NCBI RefSeq assembly: GCF_030269545.1
Contig: NZ_BSTN01000001.1
Span: 1-64,000 of the forward strand
Reading direction: 5' to 3'
Length of the DNA: 64,000 bases
DNA from: Actinomadura sp. NBRC 104425
GTDB taxonomy: Bacteria; Actinomycetota; Actinomycetes; Streptosporangiales; Streptosporangiaceae
Shown here: piece by piece, positions 9,619 to 19,721 of the stretch
How positions within the stretch are numbered: the first letter of the stretch is position 1
Layout of the letters: the number at the start of each line of letters is the position of its first letter
The notes under the pieces: generated by a model
The model's input: the letters and a program-made list of their open reading frames with translations, nothing else
Database searches by the model: none
Told to the model about the DNA's origin: nothing
Translations under genes and position numbers: made by a program

Positions 9619-11139
9619 ATGGAGCGGCGCGCGTTCCTCAAGGCGACCCTCAAGGCGTCGGGGCTGACCACGCTGGCGGCGGCGGGCTGCTCGGACGAGG
9701 CCGCGCCCCGCCCGGGCCGCCGGGCGACGTCGTCGCGGTCGGCGAGCGCCCGCCCCACCGGCCCGGCCGACTGGAACGCCCTGGAACGCGGGCTGGAAGG
9801 GCGGCTTGTGCGCCCCGGCGACGCCGACTACGACAGGGCGCGCCGCCTGTACATCCCGCGCTACGACTCGGTCCGCCCCGCCGGCATCGCCTACTGCGCC
9901 ACGCCCGAGGACGTCGCCGAGTGCGTGGCGTTCGCGGCGCTCCGGAAGCTGCCCGTCGCGGTGCGCAGCGGCGGGCACGGCTACGCGGGCTGGTCCACCG
10001 GGACGGGCCTGGTCGTCGACGTGTCCCCGATGGACGAGGTGCGGATCGGCGGCGGCCGCGCCGTGGTGGGCGCCGGGACCCGGCTGATCGACCTGTACGC
10101 CGAGGCCGCCGAGCGGGGTGCGGGCGTGCCCGGCGGCACCTGCCCGACCGTGAGTGTGGCCGGGCTGACGCTGGGCGGCGGGCTGGGGGTGCTGTCGCGC
10201 GCGTACGGGCTGACGTGCGACGTCCTGGAGTCGGTGCGCGTCGTCACCGCCGACGGGCGGGTGCGGGAGTGCGACGCCCGCCGCGACCCCGACCTGTTCT
10301 GGGCGTGCCGGGGCGGCGGTGGCGGCAACTTCGGCGTCGCGGTCGCCTTCACCTACCGCACGCACGACGTCGAGGACGTCACGACGTTCTCGGTCGGCTG
10401 GCCGTGGCCGCGGGCGGCGGACGTGATCCGCGGGTGGCAGCGGTGGGCGCCGTCCGCACCCGGCGAGGTGTGGACGAGCCTGCAGATCAACACCGCGCCG
10501 TCGGCGGGGGCGCCCACGGTGGAGGTGTCCGGCGCCGCCCTCGCCGACCCCGCCCCGCACATCGACCGGCTGGTGGCGGCCGTGGGCCGCGACCCGAGCT
10601 CGCAGGCCTCGCGGCGCCGCCCGTACCTGGAGGCGATGAAGGCGCTGGGCGGATGCTCCGGCCAGTCCGTCGGGGCCTGCCACGCCCGGGGCGACCTGCC
10701 GGGGCAGCGGCCGGAGGGGCGGTTCCCCCGCGCCGACTACTCGGGCAAGTCGCACGTCGCGCTGCGCCCGCTGCCGGACGACGCCGTCGGCGGCCTGGTC
10801 GCGCGGTTCTCCCGCGGCAACGGCCGGTCGGGGCGCTCGGTGCTGATGGACGCGATGGGCGGCGCGATCGGCCGGATCCGGCCGGGCGACACCGCGTTCC
10901 CGCACCGCGGCGGGCTGTTCGTCCTGCAGTACCTGGCCGACGGCGACGACCTGGCGTGGCTGCGCGGCACCCACCGGATCATGGACGCCCACCTGCGCGG
11001 CGCCGCGTACGTCAACTACATCGACCCCGACCTGGCGGACTGGCGCCGCGCCTACTACGGCGCCAACCTCGACCGCCTCACCAAGGTCAAGGCGGCCTAC
11101 GACCCCGGCCGGCTGTTCCGCTTCCCCCAGGCCGTCTAG
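9619..11139 (+). CDS. Tat-exported FAD-linked oxidoreductase (BBE/FAD_binding_4 family)
   Basis: 506 residues. The N-terminus has a twin-arginine motif (ERRAFLK) and a hydrophobic stretch ending LAAAGC, which looks like a lipobox, so the enzyme is probably exported folded and may be lipid-anchored. The FAD domain shows [22 protein letters not shown], whose histidine is the usual covalent FAD ligand, and [19 protein letters not shown], whose cysteine could form the second covalent bond. The C-terminal [26 protein letters not shown] is the BBE signature. Members oxidise sugars, alkaloids or polyketides; the substrate here is unknown. Confidence 0.9.
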   Translation: MERRAFLKATLKASGLTTLAAAGCSDEAAPRPGRRATSSRSASARPTGPADWNALERGLEGRLVRPGDADYDRARRLYIPRYDSVRPAGIAYCATPEDVAECVAFAALRKLPVAVRSGGHGYAGWSTGTGLVVDVSPMDEVRIGGGRAVVGAGTRLIDLYAEAAERGAGVPGGTCPTVSVAGLTLGGGLGVLSRAYGLTCDVLESVRVVTADGRVRECDARRDPDLFWACRGGGGGNFGVAVAFTYRTHDVEDVTTFSVGWPWPRAADVIRGWQRWAPSAPGEVWTSLQINTAPSAGAPTVEVSGAALADPAPHIDRLVAAVGRDPSSQASRRRPYLEAMKALGGCSGQSVGACHARGDLPGQRPEGRFPRADYSGKSHVALRPLPDDAVGGLVARFSRGNGRSGRSVLMDAMGGAIGRIRPGDTAFPHRGGLFVLQYLADGDDLAWLRGTHRIMDAHLRGAAYVNYIDPDLADWRRAYYGANLDRLTKVKAAYDPGRLFRFPQAV

Positions 11140-11218
11140 CGGAGCGTCCCGGCGGACGGCGGTCGCGCACCCGGTAAGTGTGTCGGCGCACCGCGTGATG
11201 GCGGTAGCGTTGCTCGCC

Positions 11219-12022
11219 GTGGCGGACTATTCCGACGACCTGCGTCTGGCGCACGTGCTGGCGGACGCAGCCGACGACATCACGACCAAGCGCTTCCGCG
11301 CGCTCGACCTGGCCGTCGAGACGAAACCGGACATGACGCCGGTGAGCGACGCCGACCGCGGGGTCGAGGAGCAGATCCGCGGCACCCTCAAGCGGGCCCG
11401 GCCGCGGGACGCGGTGCTCGGCGAGGAGTTCGGCCGCACCGGGCACGGCGCGCGCTGCTGGATCATCGACCCGATCGACGGCACCAAGAACTTCGTGCGC
11501 GGCGTGCCGGTGTGGGCCACGCTGATCGCGCTGATGGAGGAGGACGAGGTGGTGGTCGGGGTGGTCTCGGCGCCCGCGCTGAACCGCCGGTGGTGGGCGG
11601 CGCGCGGCGGCGGCGCCTGGACCGGCCGCAGCCTCACCCGCGCCGGCCGACTGCAGGTTTCGGCGGTGTCCGACCTGGCCGACGCGTCGCTGTCGTTCTC
11701 CAGCCTGAGCGGCTGGGAGGAGCAGGGCCGGCTGGGCGGCTTCCTGGACCTGACCCGCTCGGTCTGGCGCACCCGGGCGTTCGGCGACTTCTGGTCGCAC
11801 ATGATGGTCGCCGAGGGCTCGGTGGACATCTCCACCGAGCCGGAGGTGTCGCTGTGGGATCTGGCCGCCCTCCATGTGATCGTCGAGGAGGCCGGGGGCA
11901 TGTTCACCAACCTGGCGGGGGTGCCCGGCCCGGACGGCGGCAGCGTGGTGTGCACCAACGGCCGCCTGCACGCCGACGTCCTGCGCATCCTGGGCGGCGG
12001 GCAGCCGTCCCCGAAGGGCTAG
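11219..12022 (+). CDS. hisN: Histidinol-phosphatase, inositol monophosphatase family
   Basis: 267 residues from GTG 11219-11221, giving [16 protein letters not shown], which matches the start of Streptomyces HisN; an in-frame ATG 21 bases upstream would add a short hydrophobic leader and is less likely. Metal-binding motifs of the IMPase superfamily are present: [44 protein letters not shown] and, near the C-terminus, [18 protein letters not shown]. The likely reaction is dephosphorylation of L-histidinol phosphate in histidine synthesis. No other his genes are in the window. Confidence 0.9.
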   Translation: MADYSDDLRLAHVLADAADDITTKRFRALDLAVETKPDMTPVSDADRGVEEQIRGTLKRARPRDAVLGEEFGRTGHGARCWIIDPIDGTKNFVRGVPVWATLIALMEEDEVVVGVVSAPALNRRWWAARGGGAWTGRSLTRAGRLQVSAVSDLADASLSFSSLSGWEEQGRLGGFLDLTRSVWRTRAFGDFWSHMMVAEGSVDISTEPEVSLWDLAALHVIVEEAGGMFTNLAGVPGPDGGSVVCTNGRLHADVLRILGGGQPSPKG

Positions 12023-12080
12023 GGGCCGCCGACCGGGGCTTCCGGGGCTGCGCCTCGGGGGCTGGGGCGGGCCCGGCACG

Positions 12081-12090
12081 CGATATATCG
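12081..12090. promoter_or_regulatory. Perfect palindrome CGATATATCG before a small membrane protein gene
   Basis: A 10-base perfect palindrome lies 74 bases upstream of the small membrane protein gene, in a very GC-rich setting where such an AT core is unusual. It could be an operator or overlap a promoter -10 region. No regulator can be assigned. Confidence 0.3.
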
Positions 12091-12163
12091 TGGAAAGGGC
12101 CCGGATCCGGAACCAGCGGCACGCCGCGGCCGTTCGCCGGATAAGAGCCTCGGAGGTGTGGCA

Positions 12164-12355
12164 ATGCCCAAGGTGGTCCTCGTTATCGGCGGTGTGGCCG
12201 TCGGACTCGTCGCCCTGAAGATCCTCGGCCCCCTCATCGCGTTGCTGATCGTGCTGGGCGTGGTCGTCCTGCCCGTGGTCGGTTACCTGATGCTGGACCC
12301 GTCGCAGCGCCGCCGGCTGCGCGCCCAGGGCCGCAAACGCCTGGGCGGCGGCTGA
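12164..12355 (+). CDS. Small hydrophobic membrane protein (63 aa)
   Basis: Starts at ATG 12164 with GGAGG 7 bases upstream; a GTG two codons earlier is within the ribosome binding site region and unlikely. The sequence has two hydrophobic stretches, VVLVIGGVAVGLVALKILG and PLIALLIVLGVVVLPVVGYLML, followed by a basic tail (QRRRLRAQGRKRLGG) that should stay in the cytoplasm. No catalytic motif is seen and I cannot name a family. It converges with the kinase gene; a small hairpin (GACCCG-TCGG-CGGGTC) sits between them. Confidence 0.75.
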   Translation: MPKVVLVIGGVAVGLVALKILGPLIALLIVLGVVVLPVVGYLMLDPSQRRRLRAQGRKRLGGG

Positions 12356-12380
12356 CCCGTCGGCGGGTCGCGGCCTCGGG

Positions 12381-14468
12381 TCAGGCGGTCGCGCCGTTGA
12401 TCTGCGGGTCGGTGATTTTGCCCGCGGTCAGGCCCCAGCGGTTGGCGAGCCGGGCGTACGTACCGTCGGCGATCAGGCGCCGGAGCGCCTCGCGGACGGC
12501 CGCGGCCAGCTCGCCGTCGCCCTTGCGCACCGCGATGCCCTGCGGCCGGGGGTCGGCGACCGGTCCGGAGACGGCGAACGCCCGGGGCTGCTCCTTGACC
12601 AGGTAGCCGGCCGTCGCCGAGTCCACCAGCGCGGCGTCCGCCGCCCCGGTCTTGAGGGCCTGTTGGACGTCGGCGATGCTGCTGCGCTCCTGGACCTTGG
12701 GGCCGGACAGGTCCGCCTTCCTGCACCGGGTGCGGTAGGGGCCCGAGCCCGTAAGACTTGCGGTCTGGGAGCTTCCGGCCACGACGGCGACCGTATGCCC
12801 GCACAGCGACCGGTCGCCCGGGTTCAGCTTGCCGGGGTTCCCGGCCCGGACGAGCAGGCTGGTGCCGATGCGCAGGTAGGTGACGAAGTCGCTGACCCGC
12901 TCCCGGTCCTTCGAGTCGGTGATGCCGGAGATCCCCACGTCGGCCCTGCCGTCCCGCACGTGCGTGAGGATGTTCTCGAACGTGGTGTTCACCGGCTTGG
13001 CCCGGACGCCGAACCTGTTGGCGATCTCCCGCGCCAGTTCGACGTCGAAGCCGGTGAGGCCGCCCGTCCCGGTGAACGACATGGGCAGGTAGGTGGGGTC
13101 GGTCGCGATCGTCAGCGTCCCGGCGGTGCGGATCCGGGCGGGCGCCGCGACGCGGGCGTCCGCGCCGGAGTCGAACGGGGGCGGGGGCTCGCTGGTGTTC
13201 TGCTCGTACAGGTAGTAGGCGATCAGCGCCGCCGCCAGGACGACGGCGGCCAACGCGCCCGCAAGCGGTATCAACAGCAGCCGCCGCAGGCGGCGACGGG
13301 GACGCGCCGCACCTGACCGGTGGGGCGGCGCACCGGTCTGCTGGGGCGGCGCGATAGTTCCCGGCGGCCCGGCGGACTGCGGCGCTGGGCCCGCCCGCGG
13401 CGGTGCAACGGTCTGCGGAGGTACGCCGGACCGCGGCAGCGCGACAAACTGCGGCGGTACGCCGGACCGCGGCGGCGCGACAGGCTGCGGCACCGGGTTG
13501 AGCTGCGGTGGCGGCGCACCGGTTCGCAGTGAATCGGCGGGCTGCGGCGGCGGGGCGGGCCGCGGTCCATGCGGGGGCGCGATCGACGCGCGGGTGGTCC
13601 CCTCGGCGAGCAGGGCGGCGGTGTCGCGGACGGGTTCGTCCGGCACCCCCGCCGGAGCATGCGCCGCGCCGGACGCTCCGTCGCGCATCAGCCGCAGCAG
13701 GATCTCCTCGGCGGCGGGGCGCGGCGCCGGGTCCTTGGCCAGCGCCGCGGCCACCATCTCGCGCAGCACCCCGCCCAGGGCGCCCAGGTCGGGCTCGTGG
13801 TGGAGGACCCGGTGGAGGACCGCCGGGATCGTGTCGGCGGCGAAGGGCGCGCGGCCCGTCGCGGCGTACAGCATCGTGGCGCCCCAGGCGAACACGTCGG
13901 CGGCCTGGGAGATGCGCCCGCCGGACACCTGCTCGGGCGCCATGTAGGCGGGGGTGCCCACGACCTGGCTGACGGTCTCGGCCGCCGCGTCCAGCACCCG
14001 CGCCACCCCGAAGTCGATCACCCGCGGGCCGGACGGGCTCATGATCACGTTGGCGGGTTTGAAGTCGCGGTGCACGATCCCGGCCGCGTGCACGGCGGCC
14101 AGCGCGGTCGCCGTGCCGATGGCCAGCCGGTCCAGGTCGGCGCCGCGCAGCGGGCCGCCGTCGCGGACCAGATCGGCCAGCGTCGGCCCGGCCACGAACT
14201 CGCTGACGATGTAGAGCCGGTCGCCGGACACGTCGGCGTCCAGGATCTGGGCGGTGCAGAACGGCGACACCCGCTTGGCGGTCTCCAGCTCCCGCACGAA
14301 CCGCGACCGCGCCGCGGCCCCGTCGATCTGGAGCATCTTCACCGCGACCGGCCCGCCCGACGGGTCCCGCCCGAGGAAGACCACGCCCTGACCGCCCGAG
14401 CCCGACCGCGCCTCCAGCGTGTACCGGCCGATGCGGCGCGGGTCGTGTTCCTGCAGCGGAGTCGTCAT
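12381..14468 (-). CDS. Receptor Ser/Thr protein kinase fused to a solute-binding (SBP_bac_3-like) sensor domain
   Basis: 695 residues. Residues about 14-260 form a Hanks-type kinase: glycine loop GSGGQGVV (23-30), VAVK with K44, HRDFKPAN with D135, DFG at 152-154 and APE at 177-179. Residues about 295-390 are Pro/Gln-rich with imperfect repeats of PPRSGVPPQ type. A basic stop-transfer (RPRRRLRR) and a hydrophobic helix (about 397-420) follow. The outer part (about 444-690) is a family-3 periplasmic binding protein: TAGTLTIATDPTYLPMSF, GFDVELAREIANRFG and GRADVGISGITDSKDRERVSDF. The family binds amino acids or similar polar solutes, so the protein probably couples ligand binding to phosphorylation. 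No transporter genes are adjacent. Confidence 0.92.
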   Translation of the reverse strand: MTTPLQEHDPRRIGRYTLEARSGSGGQGVVFLGRDPSGGPVAVKMLQIDGAAARSRFVRELETAKRVSPFCTAQILDADVSGDRLYIVSEFVAGPTLADLVRDGGPLRGADLDRLAIGTATALAAVHAAGIVHRDFKPANVIMSPSGPRVIDFGVARVLDAAAETVSQVVGTPAYMAPEQVSGGRISQAADVFAWGATMLYAATGRAPFAADTIPAVLHRVLHHEPDLGALGGVLREMVAAALAKDPAPRPAAEEILLRLMRDGASGAAHAPAGVPDEPVRDTAALLAEGTTRASIAPPHGPRPAPPPQPADSLRTGAPPPQLNPVPQPVAPPRSGVPPQFVALPRSGVPPQTVAPPRAGPAPQSAGPPGTIAPPQQTGAPPHRSGAARPRRRLRRLLLIPLAGALAAVVLAAALIAYYLYEQNTSEPPPPFDSGADARVAAPARIRTAGTLTIATDPTYLPMSFTGTGGLTGFDVELAREIANRFGVRAKPVNTTFENILTHVRDGRADVGISGITDSKDRERVSDFVTYLRIGTSLLVRAGNPGKLNPGDRSLCGHTVAVVAGSSQTASLTGSGPYRTRCRKADLSGPKVQERSSIADVQQALKTGAADAALVDSATAGYLVKEQPRAFAVSGPVADPRPQGIAVRKGDGELAAAVREALRRLIADGTYARLANRWGLTAGKITDPQINGATA

Positions 14469-14550
14469 ACCCGTCCAAACCCTCAGAAACCGTGATCACC
14501 CTACCGGGCGGGCCGGAGCGGCGCGGGCGGTCGGGCGTATCTTCGTCGGC

Positions 14551-15744
14551 GTGACGGAGATGCGCATCGGGGTGGTCGGGGCCGGGATCCTCGGGCTGGC
14601 GGTGGCGCGGCGGCTGACGCTCGTGCGGCCCGGGGCCCAGGTGACGGTGCTGGACAAGGAGGACCGCATCGCCGCCCACCAGACCGGCCACAACAGCGGC
14701 GTCGCGCACGCGGGCCTGTACTACGCGCCGGGCTCGCTGAAGGCGACGCTGTGCAGGCGCGGCATCGGGTTGCTGAAGGAGTACTGCGCCGAGCGCGGCC
14801 TGCCGTACGTGGAGTGCGGCAAGGTCGTCGTGGCGCGGGACGAGTCCGAGCTGGCGCCGCTGGCGGAGATCGAGCGCCGCGCGACCGCCAACGGCGTGCC
14901 GGGGCTGCGCCGCCTGTCGCCCGCGGAGCTGCGCGAGGTGGAGCCGCACGCCGCCGGGGTGGCGGCCCTGCACTCCCCCAGCACCGCGATCGTCGACTTC
15001 CCGGCGGTGGCGCGGGCGTTCGCCGACGACGTGGCGGCGGCGGGCGGCCGGGTGCGGCTCGGCTTCGAGGTGGTCGGGCTGCGCCGGGCGGGCGAGCGGG
15101 TCGCGGTGTCGTCCCCCGCCGAGGAGCTGACGTTCGACCTGCTGGTGGTGTGCGCGGGGCTGCAGTCCGACCGGGTGGCGCGCTTGGCGGGCGACTTCCC
15201 GGCCCCGGCGATCGTGCCGTTCCGCGGGGAGTACTACCGGCTGCGGCCCGGCCGCACCGATCTGGTGCGCGGCCTGATCTACCCGGTGCCCGACCCCCGC
15301 TACCCCTTCCTCGGCGTGCACTTCACCCGGCGGGTGGACGGCGGCGTCGACATCGGCCCCAACGCCGTGCCGGCGCTGGCGCGCGAGGGCTACCGGTGGC
15401 GGGACGTGCGCCCGGCCGACGTGTGGGACACGCTGCGCTGGCCCGGTTTCCGCCGGCTGGCGCGGCGGCACTGGCGCACCGGCCTGAAGGAGATGTACGG
15501 GTCGGCGTCCAAGCGGGCGTTCGTGGCGCAGGCGCGCGCGTTCGTCCCCGAGCTGACCGCCGCCGACGTGGTGGCGGCCCCGGCCGGGGTGCGGGCGCAG
15601 GCGGTGGACCCGGACGGCTCCCTCGTCGACGACTTCCGCATCGGCCGCCTCGGGCCCGTGGTCACGGTCCGCAACGCCCCGTCCCCGGCCGCCACGTCGT
15701 CACTGGCGATCGCCGAGCACGTCGTCGACCGGCTGCTCGGCTAG
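14551..15744 (+). CDS. lhgO: L-2-hydroxyglutarate oxidase
   Basis: 397 residues. FAD-dependent oxidoreductase of the DAO family: [16 protein letters not shown]ossmann motif at the N-terminus, then [22 protein letters not shown] and [11 protein letters not shown], which are diagnostic for LhgO/YgaF. The C-terminus ends with a GP-type FAD-contact region ([27 protein letters not shown]). It oxidises L-2-hydroxyglutarate to 2-oxoglutarate and feeds electrons to the quinone pool. The start is GTG 14551 or the ATG three codons later; neither has a clear ribosome binding site, so the message may be nearly leaderless. It is divergent from the kinase gene. Confidence 0.92.
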   Translation: MTEMRIGVVGAGILGLAVARRLTLVRPGAQVTVLDKEDRIAAHQTGHNSGVAHAGLYYAPGSLKATLCRRGIGLLKEYCAERGLPYVECGKVVVARDESELAPLAEIERRATANGVPGLRRLSPAELREVEPHAAGVAALHSPSTAIVDFPAVARAFADDVAAAGGRVRLGFEVVGLRRAGERVAVSSPAEELTFDLLVVCAGLQSDRVARLAGDFPAPAIVPFRGEYYRLRPGRTDLVRGLIYPVPDPRYPFLGVHFTRRVDGGVDIGPNAVPALAREGYRWRDVRPADVWDTLRWPGFRRLARRHWRTGLKEMYGSASKRAFVAQARAFVPELTAADVVAAPAGVRAQAVDPDGSLVDDFRIGRLGPVVTVRNAPSPAATSSLAIAEHVVDRLLG

Positions 15745-17207
15745 CCCCACAGCTTGCGGTCGTCGCCGTGCGGGTCGCAGACGACCTCGTCGGCGACGGC
15801 GTCGAAGACCTTGACGCGGCGGGCGTCGGCGTCGAACCGCGGCCAGCCGGGGTCGCCGTGGGCGGCGAAGTCCACCCAGGCGCGGTGCATGGCGTCGGCC
15901 AGCCGCTGCGGCGGGTTGGGGCCCGCCATCCCCTCGGTGTCGGCGGAGTCCAGGTTGTCGAACACGAAGCCGAGTTCCAGCGCGTGGCAGGCGCCGAGGT
16001 CCGGCCGGGGCGACCGCCAGGCGAACTCGTACATCCAGGTCGGCGCGTGCGCGGCGTGGCCTTCGGCGAGCCGGTTGGCCGGGATGCGGAACATGCTGTC
16101 GGTGATGATCGTGGCGAGCAGTTCGCCGGGGGTCCGGTCGGCGTGCCGCTCGCGGTAGCCGGCCACGACGTGCGGCGGGACGCCCATGCCGGTGGCGACC
16201 AGGTCCACCGTGTCGGGGGTGAGCGCGTCGGCCAGCCCGGTCGGCATGAGGAACAGCCGGAACTCCTCGGTCGTGTAGCCGGTGAGCAGATCGACGTCGC
16301 GTCCGGCGCCGGCCGCGACCGCCTCTTCGGGGCGGCGCTCCAGCAGGTCGCCGTCGATCACCGGGGTGAGCGACATGCCCCCGGCGGCGGTGCTGGCGCC
16401 CCACCGGTTCGGGTCGGGGAACGCGGCGACCTCGGCCGCGACCGCCGCCTGCACCGGGATGATCTCGGCGGGGGCGAGCCGGGCGAACTCTTCGGCGGTC
16501 GGCTCGACGCCGAGGCGGGCGGCCATCTCCTTGGTGACCAGCAGGGCGTCGTCGGCGGCCTGGGCGACGGAGCCGGCGCCGCTCTGCGCGACGGCCCGCC
16601 GGAACAGGCCCAGATCGAGCGACAGCAGCGTGGACACGCTCATCCCGCCCGCCGACTCGCCGAACACGGTGACGCGGTCCGGGTCGCCGCCGAACGCCGC
16701 GATGTTGTCGCGCACCCACTCCAGCGCGGCGATCTGGTCGAGCAGCCCCCGGTTGGCCGGTGCGCCGGGCAGGTGGGCGAAGCCCTCGACGCCCAGCCGG
16801 TAGTTGATCGTCACGCAGACCACGCCGTCGCGGGCGAAGGCGGCGCCGTTGTAGACCGACACCGCACCCGACCCGTTGCGGAACGCGCCGCCGTGGATCC
16901 ACACCATGACCGGCATGCCGGAGCCGCCGGGGTCGGGGGTCCAGACGTTGAGGTTGAGGCAGTCCTCGCCGGGGATGTCCGGGTCGGGCAGCAGCATGTC
17001 GTACGGGCGCGGGTAGCCGGGCTTGGGCGCGGTCGGGCCGTAGGCGGTGGCGTCGCGTACGCCGTCCCACGGCTCGGGCGGCTGCGGCGCCTGGAAGCGC
17101 CGGGGGCCGAACGGCGGCGCCGCGTAGGGGATGCCGAGGAAGGCCGCCACCCCGTTGTCGGCGCGTCCCCGCACCTTGCCGTACCGCGTCTCGACGATCG
17201 CCCGCAT
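15741..17207 (-). CDS. Type-B carboxylesterase
   Basis: 488 residues, full length. The nucleophile elbow is GESAGG (Ser185), the oxyanion-hole motif HGGAF is at 105-109, and the family signature [11 protein letters not shown] is at 81-91. The alpha/beta-hydrolase hydrolyses carboxylic esters; the substrate is not predictable. The C-terminus overlaps lhgO by four bases in convergent orientation. The gene lies 88 bases downstream of a TetR gene on the same strand, and an inverted repeat at 17221-17239 lies just upstream of its start. Confidence 0.95.
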   Translation of the reverse strand: MRAIVETRYGKVRGRADNGVAAFLGIPYAAPPFGPRRFQAPQPPEPWDGVRDATAYGPTAPKPGYPRPYDMLLPDPDIPGEDCLNLNVWTPDPGGSGMPVMVWIHGGAFRNGSGAVSVYNGAAFARDGVVCVTINYRLGVEGFAHLPGAPANRGLLDQIAALEWVRDNIAAFGGDPDRVTVFGESAGGMSVSTLLSLDLGLFRRAVAQSGAGSVAQAADDALLVTKEMAARLGVEPTAEEFARLAPAEIIPVQAAVAAEVAAFPDPNRWGASTAAGGMSLTPVIDGDLLERRPEEAVAAGAGRDVDLLTGYTTEEFRLFLMPTGLADALTPDTVDLVATGMGVPPHVVAGYRERHADRTPGELLATIITDSMFRIPANRLAEGHAAHAPTWMYEFAWRSPRPDLGACHALELGFVFDNLDSADTEGMAGPNPPQRLADAMHRAWVDFAAHGDPGWPRFDADARRVKVFDAVADEVVCDPHGDDRKLWG

Positions 17208-17220
17208 ACGCTCTCCCCTA

Positions 17221-17239
17221 CGAACTAGAACGAAGTTCG
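17221..17239. promoter_or_regulatory. Inverted repeat upstream of the carboxylesterase (CGAACT-N7-AGTTCG)
   Basis: Two perfect 6-bp arms are separated by 7 bases, centred about 23 bases upstream of the esterase start. A nested GAAC-GAA-GTTC repeat lies in the same stretch. It has the size of a TetR-type operator; the TetR gene next door is an obvious but unproven candidate. Confidence 0.45.
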
Positions 17240-17295
17240 AATATTTCTGAGCGTACGCGACCGGCGTCCGGGGCAGAACGCGGGGCCCGGGCGTG

Positions 17296-17952
17296 TCACG
17301 GCGCCGTGGCGTGCGGCTCGCAGCCGTCCACGGGGCGGAGCATGCGGGTGAGGTGGTCGCGGGCGAAGGCGCGGATGTCGTCCTCGTCGTCCAGCCTGAG
17401 CCCGCCGCCCGGGACGAGCAGCAGCGACAGCGCCACCCGCAGCAGCACCTCGGCGACCGTCTCGTAGTCCTCGGCGGAGCCGGGACTGGCCCGGCGCAGC
17501 CGGTCGGCCAGGATGTCGCGGGCGGCCAGCAGCACCGCGCCGCCGTTCATGCCGAGCTGGTCGACGAACACGTCCGGCTCGCTCTGCAGCACCCGGGTGA
17601 TCAGCGGATGGGTGCGGGCGCCGCGCAGCCCCACGACGAACCCCTCCACCACCGCCTCCTCCGGCGTCGGCAGGCCCTCGGTGGCCTCGGAGATCGCGGT
17701 CAGGAAGCGGCGCACCTCGCGCAGGATCACGGCCTGCAGCAGTTGCTCCTTGTTGGTGAACCGCCGGTAGATCGTGGTGCGCGCGACCCGGGCCCGCTTG
17801 GCGACGTCCTCGACGCTGACGCGGCGCAGCCCGTAGGTCTCGAACTCCGCCAGCGCGGCGTCCAGGATCCGGGCGTCCAGGTCGTCGGTGTCGGGGCCGC
17901 CGGTGCGAAGCCTGGTCAGCAGCCCTGCCTGCGCGGACGCATCGGTGGTCAT
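17296..17952 (-). CDS. TetR/AcrR-family transcriptional regulator
   Basis: 218 residues. The N-terminal helix-turn-helix is typical: [47 protein letters not shown] (residues about 29-75). The rest is a helical ligand-binding domain with no recognisable specificity. It is divergent from the MpaB-like oxygenase gene with 73 bases between starts; this gap holds an AAGCTACA element that recurs upstream of the P450 gene, so it probably regulates this lipid/oxidation block. Confidence 0.93.
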   Translation of the reverse strand: MTTDASAQAGLLTRLRTGGPDTDDLDARILDAALAEFETYGLRRVSVEDVAKRARVARTTIYRRFTNKEQLLQAVILREVRRFLTAISEATEGLPTPEEAVVEGFVVGLRGARTHPLITRVLQSEPDVFVDQLGMNGGAVLLAARDILADRLRRASPGSAEDYETVAEVLLRVALSLLLVPGGGLRLDDEDDIRAFARDHLTRMLRPVDGCEPHATAP

Positions 17953-17977
17953 AGCCGCACCCTACCCGGGAAACACG

Positions 17978-17996
17978 AAGCTACAATTCATGTTGT
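17978..17996. promoter_or_regulatory. Operator-like element AAGCTACA with second half ACAA-N6-TTGT
   Basis: The intergenic region between the TetR and MpaB-like genes contains AAGCTACAATTCATGTTGT. The left half AAGCTACA is identical to one arm of the perfect inverted repeat upstream of the P450 gene (21105-21135); the right half is degenerate. This suggests a shared regulator. Confidence 0.5.
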
Positions 17997-18025
17997 TCTG
18001 TTCCTTTTCCCTCTCTGGGGTGCGC

Positions 18026-18883
18026 ATGACGGACGACCACGCCCCGGCCGACCCGCCGCTCGGCCCCGACTCGCTCACCTGGCGGTACTTCGGCGACACC
18101 CGGCTGATGCTGGTGGGGCCGCGCGCGGCCGTGCTGCAGAACATGCTCCCGGCGCTCGGCCAGGGCGTGCAGGACCACTCGGTGTTCTTCGCCGAGACGT
18201 TCGCCCGGCTGCGCCGCTCCGTCGGCCCGATCATGGACACGGTCTACGGCGGGCCGCGCGCCGCCGAGACCGGGCGCCGCGTCCGCGACTACCACCGCGA
18301 CGTCAAAGGCACGATGCCGGACGGCTCCCGCTACCACGCGCTGGACCCGGAGACCTACTACTGGGCGCACGCCACGTTCGTCGACCACCTGATGTACGGC
18401 ATCGACACGTTCGTGCGCCCGCTGACCGACGCCGACCGGCGCCGCATCTACGCCGAGTCCAAGACGTGGTTCCGCATGTACGGGGTGAGCACCCGGGCCA
18501 TGCCCGAGGACTGGGAGGCGTTCCAGGCGTACTGGAAGCGCATGATGGACGAGGTGGTCGTGCCGCACCGCACGGCCCGCTACGGCGTGGGGTACGTCAC
18601 CAAGGGCCTGCCCGCGCCGCGCCGGGTCGCCCGCGGCCTGTGGCACCGCGTCAGCCCGCCGCTGAACGCGGTCGCCCGCTTCCTCACCGTCGGCGGGCTG
18701 CCGCCCCGCGCACGGGAGCTGCTCGGCCTGCCGTGGAGCGCCGCCGACGAGCGCCGCTACCGCCGCTTCACCGCCGCCGTCCGCCGCGCGGGCCCGCTGT
18801 GGCCGCTGCTGCCGGAGGCCGTCCGCTACTTCCCGCACGCCCGCCGCGCCTTCGCCCGCGACGGCCGCCCGCGGGTGCGCTGA
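18026..18883 (+). CDS. MpaB-type oxygenase (DUF2236 / rubber-oxygenase-like catalytic domain)
   Basis: 285 residues. Recognisable DUF2236 blocks are TWRYFGDTRLMLVGPRAAVLQ near the N-terminus, VFFAETFARLRRSVGPIMDTVYG, and VRDYHRDVKGTMPDGSRYHALDPETYYWAHATFVDHL, rich in the conserved histidines and aromatic residues thought to bind heme in this superfamily. Characterised relatives cleave C-C bonds in lipids (MpaB') or polyisoprene (latex-clearing protein); many actinobacterial members are unassigned. The start is ATG 18026, with only a weak GGGG upstream. Its position beside P450, SDR and acyl-ligase genes supports oxidative lipid or terpenoid metabolism. Confidence 0.85.
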   Translation: MTDDHAPADPPLGPDSLTWRYFGDTRLMLVGPRAAVLQNMLPALGQGVQDHSVFFAETFARLRRSVGPIMDTVYGGPRAAETGRRVRDYHRDVKGTMPDGSRYHALDPETYYWAHATFVDHLMYGIDTFVRPLTDADRRRIYAESKTWFRMYGVSTRAMPEDWEAFQAYWKRMMDEVVVPHRTARYGVGYVTKGLPAPRRVARGLWHRVSPPLNAVARFLTVGGLPPRARELLGLPWSAADERRYRRFTAAVRRAGPLWPLLPEAVRYFPHARRAFARDGRPRVR

Positions 18884-18917
18884 CCCGGGGCGGCCGCGGC
18901 GGGCCGGCCGCCGGAGG

Positions 18918-19721
18918 CTAGGCGCGGATGCGGGCGTCGTAGGCCCGGCGCGCCTCGGGGTCGTAGTCCAGGAAGATGCGGTCCAGGCCGTAGCGGCGGG
19001 AGATGGCGCGCTTGAGGGCGTCGGGGAACAGGGCGCCGAGCCGCACCTGCGCGCCCAGCCGGCGCGGGACCACCACCTGCGGGCGCGGGCGGCCGATGAG
19101 GTCGACGACGGCGGCGGCCACCTCTTCGGGCTCGCAGTTGCGCTGCCCCTTGGGGCTGCGCGTCCCCGCGACCAGCTCGGTGTTGGTGAACGTCGGCAGG
19201 ACCGCGCTGACGTGCACGCCCCGGTCGCGCACCTCCAGCCGGGTCGCGTCGGTGAACGCGACGACGGCGGCCTTGCTGGCGTTGTAGAGGGCCAGGCCGG
19301 GGGTCGGCAGCACGCCCGCCAGCGAGGCGATGTTGACGATGTGGCCCCGTCCGCGCGGCAGCATGCGCTCCAGCGCGAGCTTGGTGCCGAGCATGACGCC
19401 GTGGACGTTGACGTCCATGCAGCGGCGGGCGTCGGCGTCGCTCTCTTCGGTGACGGGCCCGATCGGCATGATGCCCGCGTTGTTGACCAGCACGTCCACC
19501 GGGCCGAACGCCTCCTGCGCCGCGTCCAGGAACGCGGTGAACGACTCGCGCGAGGTCACGTCGAGGGCCAGCCCGCGCGCGCCGATGCGGTCGGCGGCCT
19601 CCTTGGCCGCGGCCTCGTCGATGTCGCCGATGACGACGTCGGCGCCCTTGGCGCGGACGGCCCGCGCGGTGGCCAGGCCGATGCCGCGGGCACCTCCGGT
19701 GATCAGTACGACCTTGCTCAT
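18918..19721 (-). CDS. Short-chain dehydrogenase/reductase
   Basis: 267 residues. Classical SDR: TGGARGIG cofactor motif (8-15), NNAG (80-83), Ser133 and catalytic Y146-x3-K150 (YNASK). The acidic DID after beta-2 suggests NAD(H) preference. The C-terminal region VPRRLGAQVRLGALFPDALKRAISRRYGLDRIF resembles SDRs linked to lipid or steroid-like substrates. Its ATG overlaps the P450 stop (ATGA), so the two are translationally coupled and probably act in sequence: the P450 hydroxylates and the SDR oxidises the alcohol. A good ribosome binding site (GGAGGG) lies inside the P450 3' end. Confidence 0.93.
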   Translation of the reverse strand: MSKVVLITGGARGIGLATARAVRAKGADVVIGDIDEAAAKEAADRIGARGLALDVTSRESFTAFLDAAQEAFGPVDVLVNNAGIMPIGPVTEESDADARRCMDVNVHGVMLGTKLALERMLPRGRGHIVNIASLAGVLPTPGLALYNASKAAVVAFTDATRLEVRDRGVHVSAVLPTFTNTELVAGTRSPKGQRNCEPEEVAAAVVDLIGRPRPQVVVPRRLGAQVRLGALFPDALKRAISRRYGLDRIFLDYDPEARRAYDARIRA

